Of a stretch of 57,032 bases of DNA, positions 18,039 to 26,715 are shown in pieces. Source of the stretch: Thermoanaerobaculia bacterium. GTDB lineage: Bacteria; Acidobacteriota; Thermoanaerobaculia; Multivoradales; J023. How positions within the stretch are numbered: the stretch's first letter is position 1; every line of letters starts with the position of its first letter. Position numbers and translations under genes: made by a program. The DNA is taken from the NCBI GenBank assembly GCA_028066595.1, contig JALCBJ010000023.1, positions 1 through 57,032 of the forward strand, in the 5' to 3' direction. Under the pieces are notes generated by a model, which did no database searches, was not told where the DNA came from, and worked only from the letters and a program-made list of their open reading frames with translations.

Positions 18039-20864
18039 ATGCCCTCTTCCTTCGGCCGAAACCACGGTATGAGCTATTCCGGGCTCATGGCCCTACGGTT
18101 CTCTCCTGACGATCTGATCGATGATCGGTATCGAGTGGTCCGTTTCCTGGCGGCCGGCGGCATGGGAGACGTCTACGAGGTCTTCGATACCGACATCGAG
18201 ATGACCTTGGCGCTCAAAATGCTGCAGCCGGACCTGGCCGACGAGGAAGACCAGCGGCAGCGCTTCTTGCGTGAGATCCGACTCGCTTCCCAGGTGACTC
18301 ATCCGAGTGTATGCCGGATCTATGGATCGGGGATACATCTCCGGGAGGATGGCGTCTCCCAGCCCTTCCTCACCATGGAATTGCTCGATGGAGAGACCTT
18401 GGCGGCCCGCCTCGAGAGCCGTGGTCGCCTCGATCCTGACGAGACCATGGCCATCGCTCGACAATTGGCCGACGCTCTGGAGGCTGCCCATGCCGTCGGC
18501 ATTGTCCACCGCGACTTCAAGACCGGCAACATCATGTTGGTGCCGACGCCAGGGGGTCAGGAGCGCGTGGTGGTGACCGATTTCGGTCTTGCACGGGCCA
18601 CCGAGACCGAGGAACGGCGCCAGCAGTTCGTCACGTTGGCCGACGAGAGCGCCATGGTCGGCACGGCGGCCTTCATGGCACCGGAACAGGTGGTCGGCGA
18701 CGAGCAGACCGCGGCGACCGATATCTATGCCTTTGGCATCGTGCTGTTCTTCATGCTCTCTGGCCAGATGCCGTTCGCAGCGGACGGCCTGTTGCCGGCC
18801 GCAGTGGCGCGGTTGCAGAAGCGGCCCCGCTCCCTGCGCAGCCTCAGGCCAGACCTGCCGCGCAGGTGGAGCTCGGTGGTCGATCGCTGCCTGGAGCGAA
18901 AGCCAGGTGACCGATTCCAAGATGCTGGCGACGTCGTCTCGGCGATCCAAGGACAGCTACCTATCCCGGTCCCTAACCGCGTCAGGCGCCAGCGCCGGAG
19001 GATCTTGTTCGGAGCGCTTGGCAGTCTCCTGCTGGTCGCGATCATGATCGCTGCTTGGCGACGCGGCGAAGAAGCCACGATGCCGATTCCGCAGGTAAGC
19101 GACCCCGTGCAACTGACGATCGACGAGGGTCTGGAAATCGATCCTGTGTTCTCCCCGGACGGCTCGACCCTCTACTACTCGGCCGACCGGGCCGGTCGCT
19201 TCGAGCTCTGGATGCGAAGCCAGAGAGGCCGTATCGGGACCTCGGACACGGGAACGGAGGCACGGCTGCCGACCCAAGGTCTGCACGCTGTCCAACCGGC
19301 GGTGGCACCCGATGGACGCCGGCTGGCCTACGTCACCAGGGAACCCCGAGGCATCTGGGTGCTCGACATACCAGGAGATCTGGACTCGCCCGAAGAAGTC
19401 CGCTCGGTGCAACTGACCCAGTTCGGCTCCCGACCGGCCTGGACGCCCGATGGGGTAAGGATCATATTTCAAGCCGACAGTCGTACTGACGTGGCCGAGC
19501 GTTCGCTTCCTGCGCTACCACCATCCAACCTCTGGCAGATCCCCTCGGACGGTGGTGAACCGACTCCCGTTACCGACGCGGGGTCGCCACCTGGAGGCCA
19601 TGGTGAACCCGCGGTATCTCCCCGAGGCCGCTTTGTCGCCTTCTCCAGCGGTGACCGGCGACGGACGTCGATCTGGCGCCTCGACCTGGAAGAATTCGAC
19701 TTGGAGGGACGGGTGGTTCCTGAAGTCCTGGCGGATCGAAGCCGGGTCAACCTCCACCCACAGTGGTCGGCCGATGGTCGGTTTTTGTACTGGCTCGGAA
19801 TCGCCGAAGGGCTCGACCGGCAGGCAGCAGCCTACGCCATCTGGCGCCAGCCTTTGGACGCAGAGGCTCGACCGGCGGGCGTCCCTCAGCAGGTGACCAG
19901 GCTCGGCGTCGCCACCATTCGCCAGTTCACCCTGTATGGCGCGGAGGCGAACACCACCTCGTTGATCTACGGGGCCCTCAATACCTACAGCCACCTGTGG
20001 GCCCTGCCGCTGGAGGAAGGTCTCCCGATCGCGGAGCCCGTCCAGTGGACTCGCGGCAAGCTCCGGCACAGCCGCCCGGCCTTTACACCCGATGGTCGAG
20101 AGCTGGCCTACGACCGTTGGCAGGTTGGCACCAATCTAGACATCTGGGTAAAGGACGTCCAGCGCGGCCATCTCGTGAGCGAATCCGAACCGCGTCAGGT
20201 CACGTTCGCCGGCGAGTGGGACTCTCAGGCGACGTGGCTTCCCGGAGGTGATCGGTTTGCGTTCTTCTCGGAACGTGAGGGCAAGAGGGGTATCTGGATT
20301 GCCGACGCCGCCACCGGCCGGACAGAACTGCTTGCCGATATCGGCGCCGATCCCGATTGGGCCCGTCTGTCTCCCGACGGCACTCGCATCGCGTACCATT
20401 CTCGGAAAAGTGGCTCGACCTTGGATGTGTGGGTTTACGACGTCGTCTTGAACGAACACCTGCGCTTGACCCACGATCCGGAAATGGCGGCGTTTCCCAT
20501 CTGGTCCCCAGATGGCCAACGACTCGGTATCGAAGTGCGGCGTGACGGCAGCACTCAGGTGGCCATCATGCCGGCCGCGGGTGGCGAGGTGCAGGTCCTG
20601 ACCCACGAGGAGGGAGAGAGCTGGCCTTACAGCTGGTCTCCCGACGGTTCACGCATCGCCTTTGCGGCTCTACGCGACGGGTTCTGGCACCTTCGCTGGG
20701 TCGACACGCGAGACGGCCAGCAACAGCAGCTCACCGACCACCGCAGGCTCAACGCATATGTCCGCTACCCCACGTGGTCACCGGAGGGCTCCCCCATCGT
20801 CTATGAGCTCTCGGAAACTGTCGGAGATCTGTGGCGGATCGAGGTCAGGGAGCAGGCTCGGTGA
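18039..20864 (+). CDS. Hanks-type Ser/Thr kinase with PD40 (TolB-like) propeller sensor
   Basis: A 941-residue membrane kinase. Kinase domain about 30-305: glycine loop 'AAGGMGDVY', K60, catalytic 'HRDFKTGN' (D159) and DFG (181-183); the usual HRDLK leucine is phenylalanine, a common change. A single membrane segment at about 318-337 leads to a large C-terminal region of repeated PD40/WD40-like blades ('FSPDGSTLYYSADRAG', 'AWTPDGVRIIFQADS', 'WSPDGSRIAFAALRDG'), probably an outward propeller. Starts at 18069 or 18087 are equally possible, since no clear Shine-Dalgarno marks 18039. Its 3' end overlaps the opposing hydrolase gene by 20 bases. Confidence 0.92.
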   Translation: MPSSFGRNHGMSYSGLMALRFSPDDLIDDRYRVVRFLAAGGMGDVYEVFDTDIEMTLALKMLQPDLADEEDQRQRFLREIRLASQVTHPSVCRIYGSGIHLREDGVSQPFLTMELLDGETLAARLESRGRLDPDETMAIARQLADALEAAHAVGIVHRDFKTGNIMLVPTPGGQERVVVTDFGLARATETEERRQQFVTLADESAMVGTAAFMAPEQVVGDEQTAATDIYAFGIVLFFMLSGQMPFAADGLLPAAVARLQKRPRSLRSLRPDLPRRWSSVVDRCLERKPGDRFQDAGDVVSAIQGQLPIPVPNRVRRQRRRILFGALGSLLLVAIMIAAWRRGEEATMPIPQVSDPVQLTIDEGLEIDPVFSPDGSTLYYSADRAGRFELWMRSQRGRIGTSDTGTEARLPTQGLHAVQPAVAPDGRRLAYVTREPRGIWVLDIPGDLDSPEEVRSVQLTQFGSRPAWTPDGVRIIFQADSRTDVAERSLPALPPSNLWQIPSDGGEPTPVTDAGSPPGGHGEPAVSPRGRFVAFSSGDRRRTSIWRLDLEEFDLEGRVVPEVLADRSRVNLHPQWSADGRFLYWLGIAEGLDRQAAAYAIWRQPLDAEARPAGVPQQVTRLGVATIRQFTLYGAEANTTSLIYGALNTYSHLWALPLEEGLPIAEPVQWTRGKLRHSRPAFTPDGRELAYDRWQVGTNLDIWVKDVQRGHLVSESEPRQVTFAGEWDSQATWLPGGDRFAFFSEREGKRGIWIADAATGRTELLADIGADPDWARLSPDGTRIAYHSRKSGSTLDVWVYDVVLNEHLRLTHDPEMAAFPIWSPDGQRLGIEVRRDGSTQVAIMPAAGGEVQVLTHEEGESWPYSWSPDGSRIAFAALRDGFWHLRWVDTRDGQQQQLTDHRRLNAYVRYPTWSPEGSPIVYELSETVGDLWRIEVREQAR

Positions 20865-21873
20865 CCCACTCCTGAACCCAGGATTCGACCGCGGCCCATA
20901 CGGTGTCGGTGAAGCCCGCCGCGTGGCCATGGTGCCCGGTACCGGTCTGATCGGTAGGACGCAGGAGGTGGTCGGCACCCTCGAAGAAATGCACCACAGT
21001 CTGCGTGTTGCCGGCCTTTTCGAGTCCCTCCCGCCAAGCGGCTACTGCTCGATGGGTCGGTTGATTCTCGTCCTCGTCGCCGAACAGCAAGAGGATGGGC
21101 ATCGACAACGTCTCGATGGACACCGTGGGCTCGAACGTCGCTACCCATTCCCAGTGCTTGCGGCCCGCTTCCGAGACCAGCACGCGTTCGAGCCCCAGCG
21201 CCCGTGCCCAGGCTCGCCCCGCAGCAGCTTCGAGACGGAGCACGAGTGCGTTTCGGCCTTCGCCCGTGGCCAGGTAACGGAAGTAGGCGTCGAGAGCCTC
21301 TTCCGCTGCGCTCACTCCCTCTTTTCCGACATTGGCTCGGGCGAGCGCCCGACCGTATGCGAAGCGCTCGGATTCCTGCGGTGAAACACCTCCGCCCGAC
21401 ATCAAGACGAGGAACGCTGGATCGACATCGGCCGCCGCGATCGGTGCGATCCAGGCAGCCTGGGAGGGGCCGAAGAATCCGACCGCGTCGTCGCTCACCT
21501 CGGGCTGCCTAGCCAGTGTCCGGTATGCCACAGCGGCGTCGGTCGCCAGGTCGTACAGCGAGGCCTGCACCCAGCTGCCACCAGATCGGCCGCAGCCTCG
21601 CTTGTCGAATATCAGGGCTGCGACCCCTAGGCCGACGAAGCGCGATGCAAGCGCCAGCGAATCGCCGCGTTCGTGGGGACCGGAACCGTGCAGGAAAACG
21701 AGCCCTGGAAACGGTCCCTCGCCGTCCGGCAGTACCAGGGTGCCCGCCAGTTCAGCCTCATCGGAGCCGAATCGGAGATCCCGCCTGGTTTCGGCGTGAC
21801 ACAGAGCCGCCGCTGCCAGCCAGGACGACAGCAGTAGGATAGAAACTCGTCCGGGAAGATGTTCGTGTCTCAT
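20845..21873 (-). CDS. alpha/beta hydrolase, exported
   Basis: A 342-residue hydrolase with a signal peptide (about 1-27, ending 'ALCHA'). The fold shows 'LVFLHGSGPHERGD' (HG oxyanion motif), a nucleophile elbow 'GFFGPSQAAW' (G-P-S-Q-A), an acid strand 'LLLFGDEDEN' and a late histidine in 'EGADHLL'. This matches dienelactone-hydrolase/BAAT-like exported esterases; the elbow departs from the usual G-x-S-x-G at the last glycine. The frame extends to 21975, which would run into the AraC gene; the ATG at 21873 starts the signal peptide. The tail-to-tail overlap with the kinase is 20 bases. Confidence 0.83.
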   Translation of the reverse strand: MRHEHLPGRVSILLLSSWLAAAALCHAETRRDLRFGSDEAELAGTLVLPDGEGPFPGLVFLHGSGPHERGDSLALASRFVGLGVAALIFDKRGCGRSGGSWVQASLYDLATDAAVAYRTLARQPEVSDDAVGFFGPSQAAWIAPIAAADVDPAFLVLMSGGGVSPQESERFAYGRALARANVGKEGVSAAEEALDAYFRYLATGEGRNALVLRLEAAAGRAWARALGLERVLVSEAGRKHWEWVATFEPTVSIETLSMPILLLFGDEDENQPTHRAVAAWREGLEKAGNTQTVVHFFEGADHLLRPTDQTGTGHHGHAAGFTDTVWAAVESWVQEWVTEPAP

Positions 21874-21928
21874 CTCGCAAGGATGTCTTCGCGGTCTACC
21901 AGACGTCTTGAACGATCGAAGCGAGACA

Positions 21929-22735
21929 TCAGCTGCAGAGGTTGCGCAACGCAGCAGGCGTTCTACCCAGAGCACGACCGAAGACTCGGGTCATGTGACT
22001 CTGGTCAGAGAAACCTGCTTCGAGAGCTGCATCTGCCAGCGGACTACCCCGTTGAATCAGCCTGCAAGCCTCGAACACTCTCAACCGCTGAATGTACTGG
22101 CCGACGCTCAGACCATAGACAGTGCGGAAACTGCGGGCCAGCGTCATGCGGTGCACGCCGACATGGTCTGCAACGGCAGACAGACTCAATGGCTGCGAGA
22201 AGCCGTCGTGAATCGCTTCCAGGGCTTGCGCCGTGGCTCCGCGACCTGTGCATGCCTGCGGTCTGATGCATCGGTTCGACAACTCGAAGAGTACGTCAAA
22301 GCACCCTGATTCGGTGACCGGACAGGGGCTCTCCGTGCCGGATGCCAGCTCGGCGCTCAGCCGCACGACAGCACCGAAAAGCGCTTTCTCGCGGTGTAGC
22401 TCCAGGATCTCGCTTTCGATGGCGTTGGCACCGCGCTGCCACAGGTCTTGGCTCGTCTCTAACAGCAAGCAGCGGGCGCCGGCTTCGCCGAAGCGAAGGG
22501 CTACTGCCTCCCCTGCCGGGGCGATCACCAGGTCGCCGGCAACGAACCTCCCGCCGTCGCTGGTTTCGTACGACCCACCGAGAACCGCGCAGATCGACAC
22601 CAGATCATGGGCGTGTTCGTCTACTTCCAGACCCGCGGGCTGCAGACTCTCGAATGCCAGCCAGCCGGTACCGGCATGGCTCCGGACGCAATCTCCCAAC
22701 GCCTGGTCGGGTACGTCTGGATCCATCTCCGCCAT
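21929..22735 (-). CDS. AraC-family transcriptional regulator
   Basis: A 268-residue regulator. The N-terminal half is a cupin-like effector domain ('DEHAHDLVSICAVLGGSYE', 'GDLVIAPAG'). The C-terminal 100 residues carry the two helix-turn-helix units of AraC proteins: 'PLSLSAVADHVGVHRMTLAR.F' and 'PLADAALEAGFSDQSHMTRVF', with the signature 'GRTPAALR'. It lies 7 bases downstream of the TRAP permease gene on the same strand, so it may be co-transcribed and regulate that transporter in response to its substrate. That link is inference from position. Confidence 0.9.
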   Translation of the reverse strand: MAEMDPDVPDQALGDCVRSHAGTGWLAFESLQPAGLEVDEHAHDLVSICAVLGGSYETSDGGRFVAGDLVIAPAGEAVALRFGEAGARCLLLETSQDLWQRGANAIESEILELHREKALFGAVVRLSAELASGTESPCPVTESGCFDVLFELSNRCIRPQACTGRGATAQALEAIHDGFSQPLSLSAVADHVGVHRMTLARSFRTVYGLSVGQYIQRLRVFEACRLIQRGSPLADAALEAGFSDQSHMTRVFGRALGRTPAALRNLCS

Positions 22736-22742
22736 CGAGGTC

Positions 22743-24062
22743 TCAGTCCAACAACATCGACACCAGCTCTGGGAAGAGCACCAGCATCAAGAGACCTACC
22801 AGCTGAATGCCGATGAACGGTAGGACGCCACGGTAGATCTGTGATGTCTTGATCTCTTTCGGGGTCACTCCGCGCAAGTAGAACAGTGCGAATCCAAAGG
22901 GCGGCGTGAGAAAGGAGGTTTGCAGGTTCATGGCGATCATCACCCCGAACCAGACCATATCGATTTCCAAAATCCTGGCGGCCGGTGCGATGAGCGGAAT
23001 GAGGATGAAGGCGATCTCGAAGAAGTCGATGAAGAAGCCGAGGATGAAGATCGCGAGATTGGCGACGATCAGCAGACCGATGACACCTCCCGGCAGGTTC
23101 GTCAGTAGGTCCTCGATCCAGAGGTCGCCGTTCAAACCACGAAAAACCAGCGCGAATGCGGTGGAACCGATCAACAGATAGACCACCATGGACGTCAGCT
23201 TCACGGTCTCGTCCATCGTGGCGCGTAGTGCCCGCAACTTCATTCGCTTCTGGGCCGCTGCCAGCAGCATGGCGCCCAGCGCACCCAGGGCCCCCGCCTC
23301 CGTGGGAGTCGCCACACCCGCGAAGATGCTTCCGAGGACGACCAAGATGAGAAAGAGCGGTGGCACCATGACCAACATCACCTGCTTCGCCAACATCCAA
23401 CCGCTGTCACCGCGGATTTCCGTCGGCAGTGCCGGCACCGCCGACGGACGGAAGATCGCGACACCGACCACGTAGAGCCCGTACATTCCCGCCAGTGCCA
23501 GTCCTGGGATCAGGGAACCGACGAAAAGATCGCGAACCGAGATGGACAGCTGGTCGGCGAGCACCACCAGGACGATGCTCGGGGGAATGATCTGCCCTAA
23601 TGTGCCCGAAGCGGTGATCACTCCCGTCGACAGCTCGGGGGAGTAACCATAGCGCTGCATCACCGGCAGCGAAATCATGCCCATCGCCACCACAGACGCC
23701 CCGACGACACCGGTGGCGGCGGCCAGGAGTGCACCTACGAAGACCACCGCGAGGGCCAAGCCTCCTCGCAAGGGCCCGAAGAGCTTGCCGATGGTGGTCA
23801 GGAGATCTTCCGCCAAGCCGGCCTTTTCCAGCATCGTGCCCATGAAGATGAAAAACGGCACCGCGAGTAGCGTGTAGTTCGACATGATGCCGAAGATCCG
23901 TTCGGGCAGGACTCCCAACAAAGCGAGGTCGAAGACCCCGAACAACGAACCGAGGCACGCGAAGATCAACGCCGAACCGCCCAGCGCAAAGGCAACGGGA
24001 AATCCCGAGAAGATCAGCGCAAAGGCGACTACGAAGAGCCCGGGGCCCAGCCACTCGGCCAT
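22743..24062 (-). CDS. dctM: TRAP transporter large permease subunit (DctM/TakM type)
   Basis: A 439-residue membrane protein with about twelve helices, the ion-coupled translocation subunit of a tripartite ATP-independent periplasmic transporter. Typical stretches include 'VPFFIFMGTMLEKAGLAEDL', 'GVVGASVVAMGMISLPVM' and 'SGTLGQIIPPSIVL'. These resemble the subfamily paired with TakP-type 2-oxo-acid binding proteins. The ATG shares a base with the small subunit's stop (TGATG), fixing the start; the open frame upstream of it is the small-subunit gene in another frame. The binding protein is not adjacent; a matching one lies at 35747. Confidence 0.92.
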   Translation of the reverse strand: MAEWLGPGLFVVAFALIFSGFPVAFALGGSALIFACLGSLFGVFDLALLGVLPERIFGIMSNYTLLAVPFFIFMGTMLEKAGLAEDLLTTIGKLFGPLRGGLALAVVFVGALLAAATGVVGASVVAMGMISLPVMQRYGYSPELSTGVITASGTLGQIIPPSIVLVVLADQLSISVRDLFVGSLIPGLALAGMYGLYVVGVAIFRPSAVPALPTEIRGDSGWMLAKQVMLVMVPPLFLILVVLGSIFAGVATPTEAGALGALGAMLLAAAQKRMKLRALRATMDETVKLTSMVVYLLIGSTAFALVFRGLNGDLWIEDLLTNLPGGVIGLLIVANLAIFILGFFIDFFEIAFILIPLIAPAARILEIDMVWFGVMIAMNLQTSFLTPPFGFALFYLRGVTPKEIKTSQIYRGVLPFIGIQLVGLLMLVLFPELVSMLLD

Positions 24063-24658
24063 CAGGACGTCTCCCCTGCGCCAGACGCTGCAGACTCGGT
24101 GGCCATCGAGGGCCCCTCGAGCCCGCGCATTCGCGCGGCGATCTTCAGCGCCTCCGACAGCCCCTGGAGTGCCAGCAGGGCGAACGAGACGAGAAGCGCA
24201 GCTTTGATGGGATACCGAGCCAATCCTCCCGGATCGGGCGACGTCTCGCGAACCGCCCACGAATTCCTCACCGAGGGCACCGAAACCCACAAGGCGTATG
24301 CAGTGAACGGCAGCATGAGAACGAACGTACCCACGAGATCGATGCGATCACGCCACACCTGTGACAGTCGCCCGTACAACACATCGACGCGCACGTGACG
24401 ATCCCGGAGCAGGGTGTAGGAAGCACCGAACAGGAAGACGATGCTGAAGAGATACCACTGCATCTCGATGTAGGCGTTGGAGCTGAGGGTCCAGCTATGG
24501 AACTTGTCCAGGTAGCGGACGATCGCGTTGTAGGCGCCGACCAACACCATCACCAAGGCGAGCCAACCGACGAGGTTGCCGAGCCCACGGCTGAACCGGT
24601 CGTAGTGATGGGCAGCCCGTAGGCCGCGGCGAAGTCCGCTGTCGAAAAACGACGTCAT
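24062..24658 (-). CDS. dctQ: TRAP transporter small permease subunit (DctQ type)
   Basis: A 198-residue protein with four predicted membrane helices, the small subunit of a TRAP transporter. The larger-than-usual length, the periplasmic loop with 'SWAVRETSPDPGGLARYPIK' and the 'RDRHVRVDVLYGRLS' cytoplasmic loop match the type that partners TakM-like permeases. The start at 24658 is preceded by a strong GGAGG Shine-Dalgarno (24663-24667, minus strand); the longer frame to 24883 would overlap the divergent DUF4126 gene. First gene of the dctQ-dctM-araC unit. Confidence 0.9.
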   Translation of the reverse strand: MTSFFDSGLRRGLRAAHHYDRFSRGLGNLVGWLALVMVLVGAYNAIVRYLDKFHSWTLSSNAYIEMQWYLFSIVFLFGASYTLLRDRHVRVDVLYGRLSQVWRDRIDLVGTFVLMLPFTAYALWVSVPSVRNSWAVRETSPDPGGLARYPIKAALLVSFALLALQGLSEALKIAARMRGLEGPSMATESAASGAGETS

Positions 24659-24775
24659 GTCTCCTCCGAAAAGCGGCGGCAGGCTAGCACGTCCACCGAA
24701 TAGGCGGCGCGGTAGTCTCGTAGAAAGAGGGTCGCCGTCGCGGAATACCCGCAAGATTCGCCCCAGGAGATCACC

Positions 24776-25345
24776 ATGGAACTCTTTCTCAGCATCTCGG
24801 TCGGACTCGGACTCGCCGCCGCGTGTGGCTTCCGGATCTTCATCCCGCTTCTGCTGGTCGGAGCAGCACATCACAGCGGGCACCTGGAGTTGGCCGACTC
24901 ATTCCTATGGGTCGCGTCGACTCCTGCGATGATCGGTTTCGGAGTCGCCACGTTCCTCGAGATCGGTGCGTACTACATCCCCTTTCTCGACAACCTCCTC
25001 GACACACTGGCGGGCCCGAGTGCCGTGGTCGCCGGTACCATCGTCACCGCTTCCCAGGTCGCCTCGATGGATCCTTGGCTGACATGGACCGTAGCTATCA
25101 TCGGCGGAGGCGGAGCCGCTGGGATCGTCCAAGGCGCCACCACCTTTGCCCGATCCGTTTCCTCAGTAGCCACCGCTGGCTTCGGGAATCCCATCGTCTC
25201 CACGCTCGAAGCAGGTGCTTCCGTGGTGATGACGTTTCTCGCGGTCATGGCACCCCTGGTGGCCGTGGTGTGCATCGCACTCGTCGCCGGTTGGCTGGTC
25301 AAGCGATTCTTTTTCGCGCCCGACGAGCCAGCCGTAGCTGCCTGA
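24776..25345 (+). CDS. DUF4126 membrane protein
   Basis: A 189-residue integral membrane protein with about five hydrophobic segments, matching DUF4126: an N-terminal 'GLGLAAACGFRIFIPLL' and glycine-rich central helices ('IIGGGGAAGIVQGATT'). The family role is unknown. The ATG has AGGAG 7 bases upstream (CCAGGAGATCACC). It is divergent from dctQ, with a 117-base promoter region between, and 251 bases separate it from the amidase gene. Confidence 0.82.
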   Translation: MELFLSISVGLGLAAACGFRIFIPLLLVGAAHHSGHLELADSFLWVASTPAMIGFGVATFLEIGAYYIPFLDNLLDTLAGPSAVVAGTIVTASQVASMDPWLTWTVAIIGGGGAAGIVQGATTFARSVSSVATAGFGNPIVSTLEAGASVVMTFLAVMAPLVAVVCIALVAGWLVKRFFFAPDEPAVAA

Positions 25346-25596
25346 CGAGCTACCACGAGCCGGTCTCGGCTCCACTCGGTCGCGGTACCCCCGAGTGAAG
25401 CCTGGCCGGCTTCGTTCTGCGTTTCATGAGCCGACGCTCCTCCGCGTAGCGATCGGCGGTCAGTGCTTTGGGACCGCCATCGACGCCGTCGTTCTCGACG
25501 GAAACGGCGCAAACCTCTGGTAGACTGAGGGTTCCGTGAACGTACCGCCCTTCGTGCCGGAGCCTCAATCTCGCGTAGCGACCGCGTGACTCGCCG
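25346..25596. other. 251-base intergenic region before the amidase gene
   Basis: This gap between the DUF4126 gene and the amidase shows no credible coding frame in keeping with its neighbours; the minus-strand frame through it continues antisense to the amidase and is a composition artefact. It should contain the promoter of the amidase/actin pair. I saw no terminator-like hairpin with a T-run. Confidence 0.4.
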
Positions 25597-26712
25597 ATGA
25601 AGCCGCCGTCCCGCCCCCAGCCGCCCGCGCGTAGCTCCTCCGTACGCAAGCAGATCTTGCGACAGGCCGTCGCGAGCAACGTCGAGGTCAAGGAGGGGCG
25701 GCCTTCCACCGTGAAGGGACCGCAGACAGCAGGCGGGCGAAAGACGACCTCTCGCTGGTTGATGGTCGCGATGCCCGTCGTAGTCCTGCTCGTTTCGACG
25801 GCATTCGTCGTCACTCGATCCATGGATGGTCGAGCCATCACAGACCCCGACCGGACGAGGGCGTCGCACGACCGATCTGCTCCGGAGCCGCTCGTCGATC
25901 CCGCGGACCTCATTGAGCTGCCCAAGCCCCGGACTTCGGAGGCAGAGCTGACGAAGCGGCTCGACCCGGACCAGCCGATTTTCCAGCAGCCCCCGACGCG
26001 GATCGACCCAGATGTCTTCCCACTCGAGGTCCGCAAGATCGTGCTCGATCCTGGCCATGGCGGCGAGGACTCGGGGACCCACGCCGATGAAATGAGCGAG
26101 AAAGAACTGACCCTCGACATCGCTCTACGTCTCGAGGAGCAGCTGAAAGCCGACGGCTTCGAAGTGGAGCTCACCCGGCGCGACGATTCCTTCGTTTCTC
26201 TTCGCGAGAGAGCGGCCTTCGCCAACGAGCAAAAGGCCGACCTCTTCATATCTATTCACATCAATTGGATCGTCGACCGAGCCGTCCGCGGCCTCGAGAC
26301 CTACTTCCTCGGTGCCACCGACGATCCCTACCTCAACGCCCTGGCGCGGCGCGAGAATCGGCAATCGGGCTATTCCCTTGCCGACATGCGCAACCTGCTC
26401 GAGGGGATCTACACCGATGTGCGGCGAGATGAGAGCTCCGAGCTCGCATCGGCTGTGCAGAGATCTCTTCTGGCTTCGCTCCGCCGCGACAATCCCCACT
26501 TGGAGAATCGGGGCGTCAAGACCGCACCGTTCGTGGTATTAGTAGCCACCGAGATGCCTGCCATCCTGGCCGAGGTATCCTGCCTGTCCAACCGTGACGA
26601 AGCAGAGCTCCTCGCACGACCGCTCTATCGCGAGCACATCGCTCGTGCCATGTCTCGGGGCATCCGGCGCTACGCCGACGACGTCAACCAGATCGAGCAG
26701 AAAGGAAGCTGA
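25597..26712 (+). CDS. N-acetylmuramoyl-L-alanine amidase (Amidase_3), membrane-anchored
   Basis: A 371-residue cell-wall hydrolase that removes stem peptides from peptidoglycan glycan chains. A Pro/Arg-rich cytoplasmic start (1-53) and one membrane helix (about 54-73) anchor the protein. A linker (74-145) leads to the zinc amidase domain: DPGHGG (H154), E168 in 'SEKELTLD', H221 in 'SIHIN', and catalytic glutamate E326 in 'AILAEVSCLSN'. All zinc ligands and the catalytic residue are present. It differs from AmiC by being anchored rather than exported free and by lacking an AMIN domain. Only 3 bases separate it from the MamK-like actin gene. Confidence 0.92.
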   Translation: MKPPSRPQPPARSSSVRKQILRQAVASNVEVKEGRPSTVKGPQTAGGRKTTSRWLMVAMPVVVLLVSTAFVVTRSMDGRAITDPDRTRASHDRSAPEPLVDPADLIELPKPRTSEAELTKRLDPDQPIFQQPPTRIDPDVFPLEVRKIVLDPGHGGEDSGTHADEMSEKELTLDIALRLEEQLKADGFEVELTRRDDSFVSLRERAAFANEQKADLFISIHINWIVDRAVRGLETYFLGATDDPYLNALARRENRQSGYSLADMRNLLEGIYTDVRRDESSELASAVQRSLLASLRRDNPHLENRGVKTAPFVVLVATEMPAILAEVSCLSNRDEAELLARPLYREHIARAMSRGIRRYADDVNQIEQKGS

Positions 26713-26715
26713 CGG

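Noticed and set aside
20845..20864. 20-base overlap of kinase and hydrolase 3' ends as a sign of a false gene
   Set aside because: Both genes have intact conserved regions well away from the overlap; short tail-to-tail overlaps also occur at 31417-31434.
24973..26082. 369-residue minus-strand frame over DUF4126 and the amidase
   Set aside because: It is antisense to two supported genes and shows no domain; the intergenic part alone cannot support a protein.
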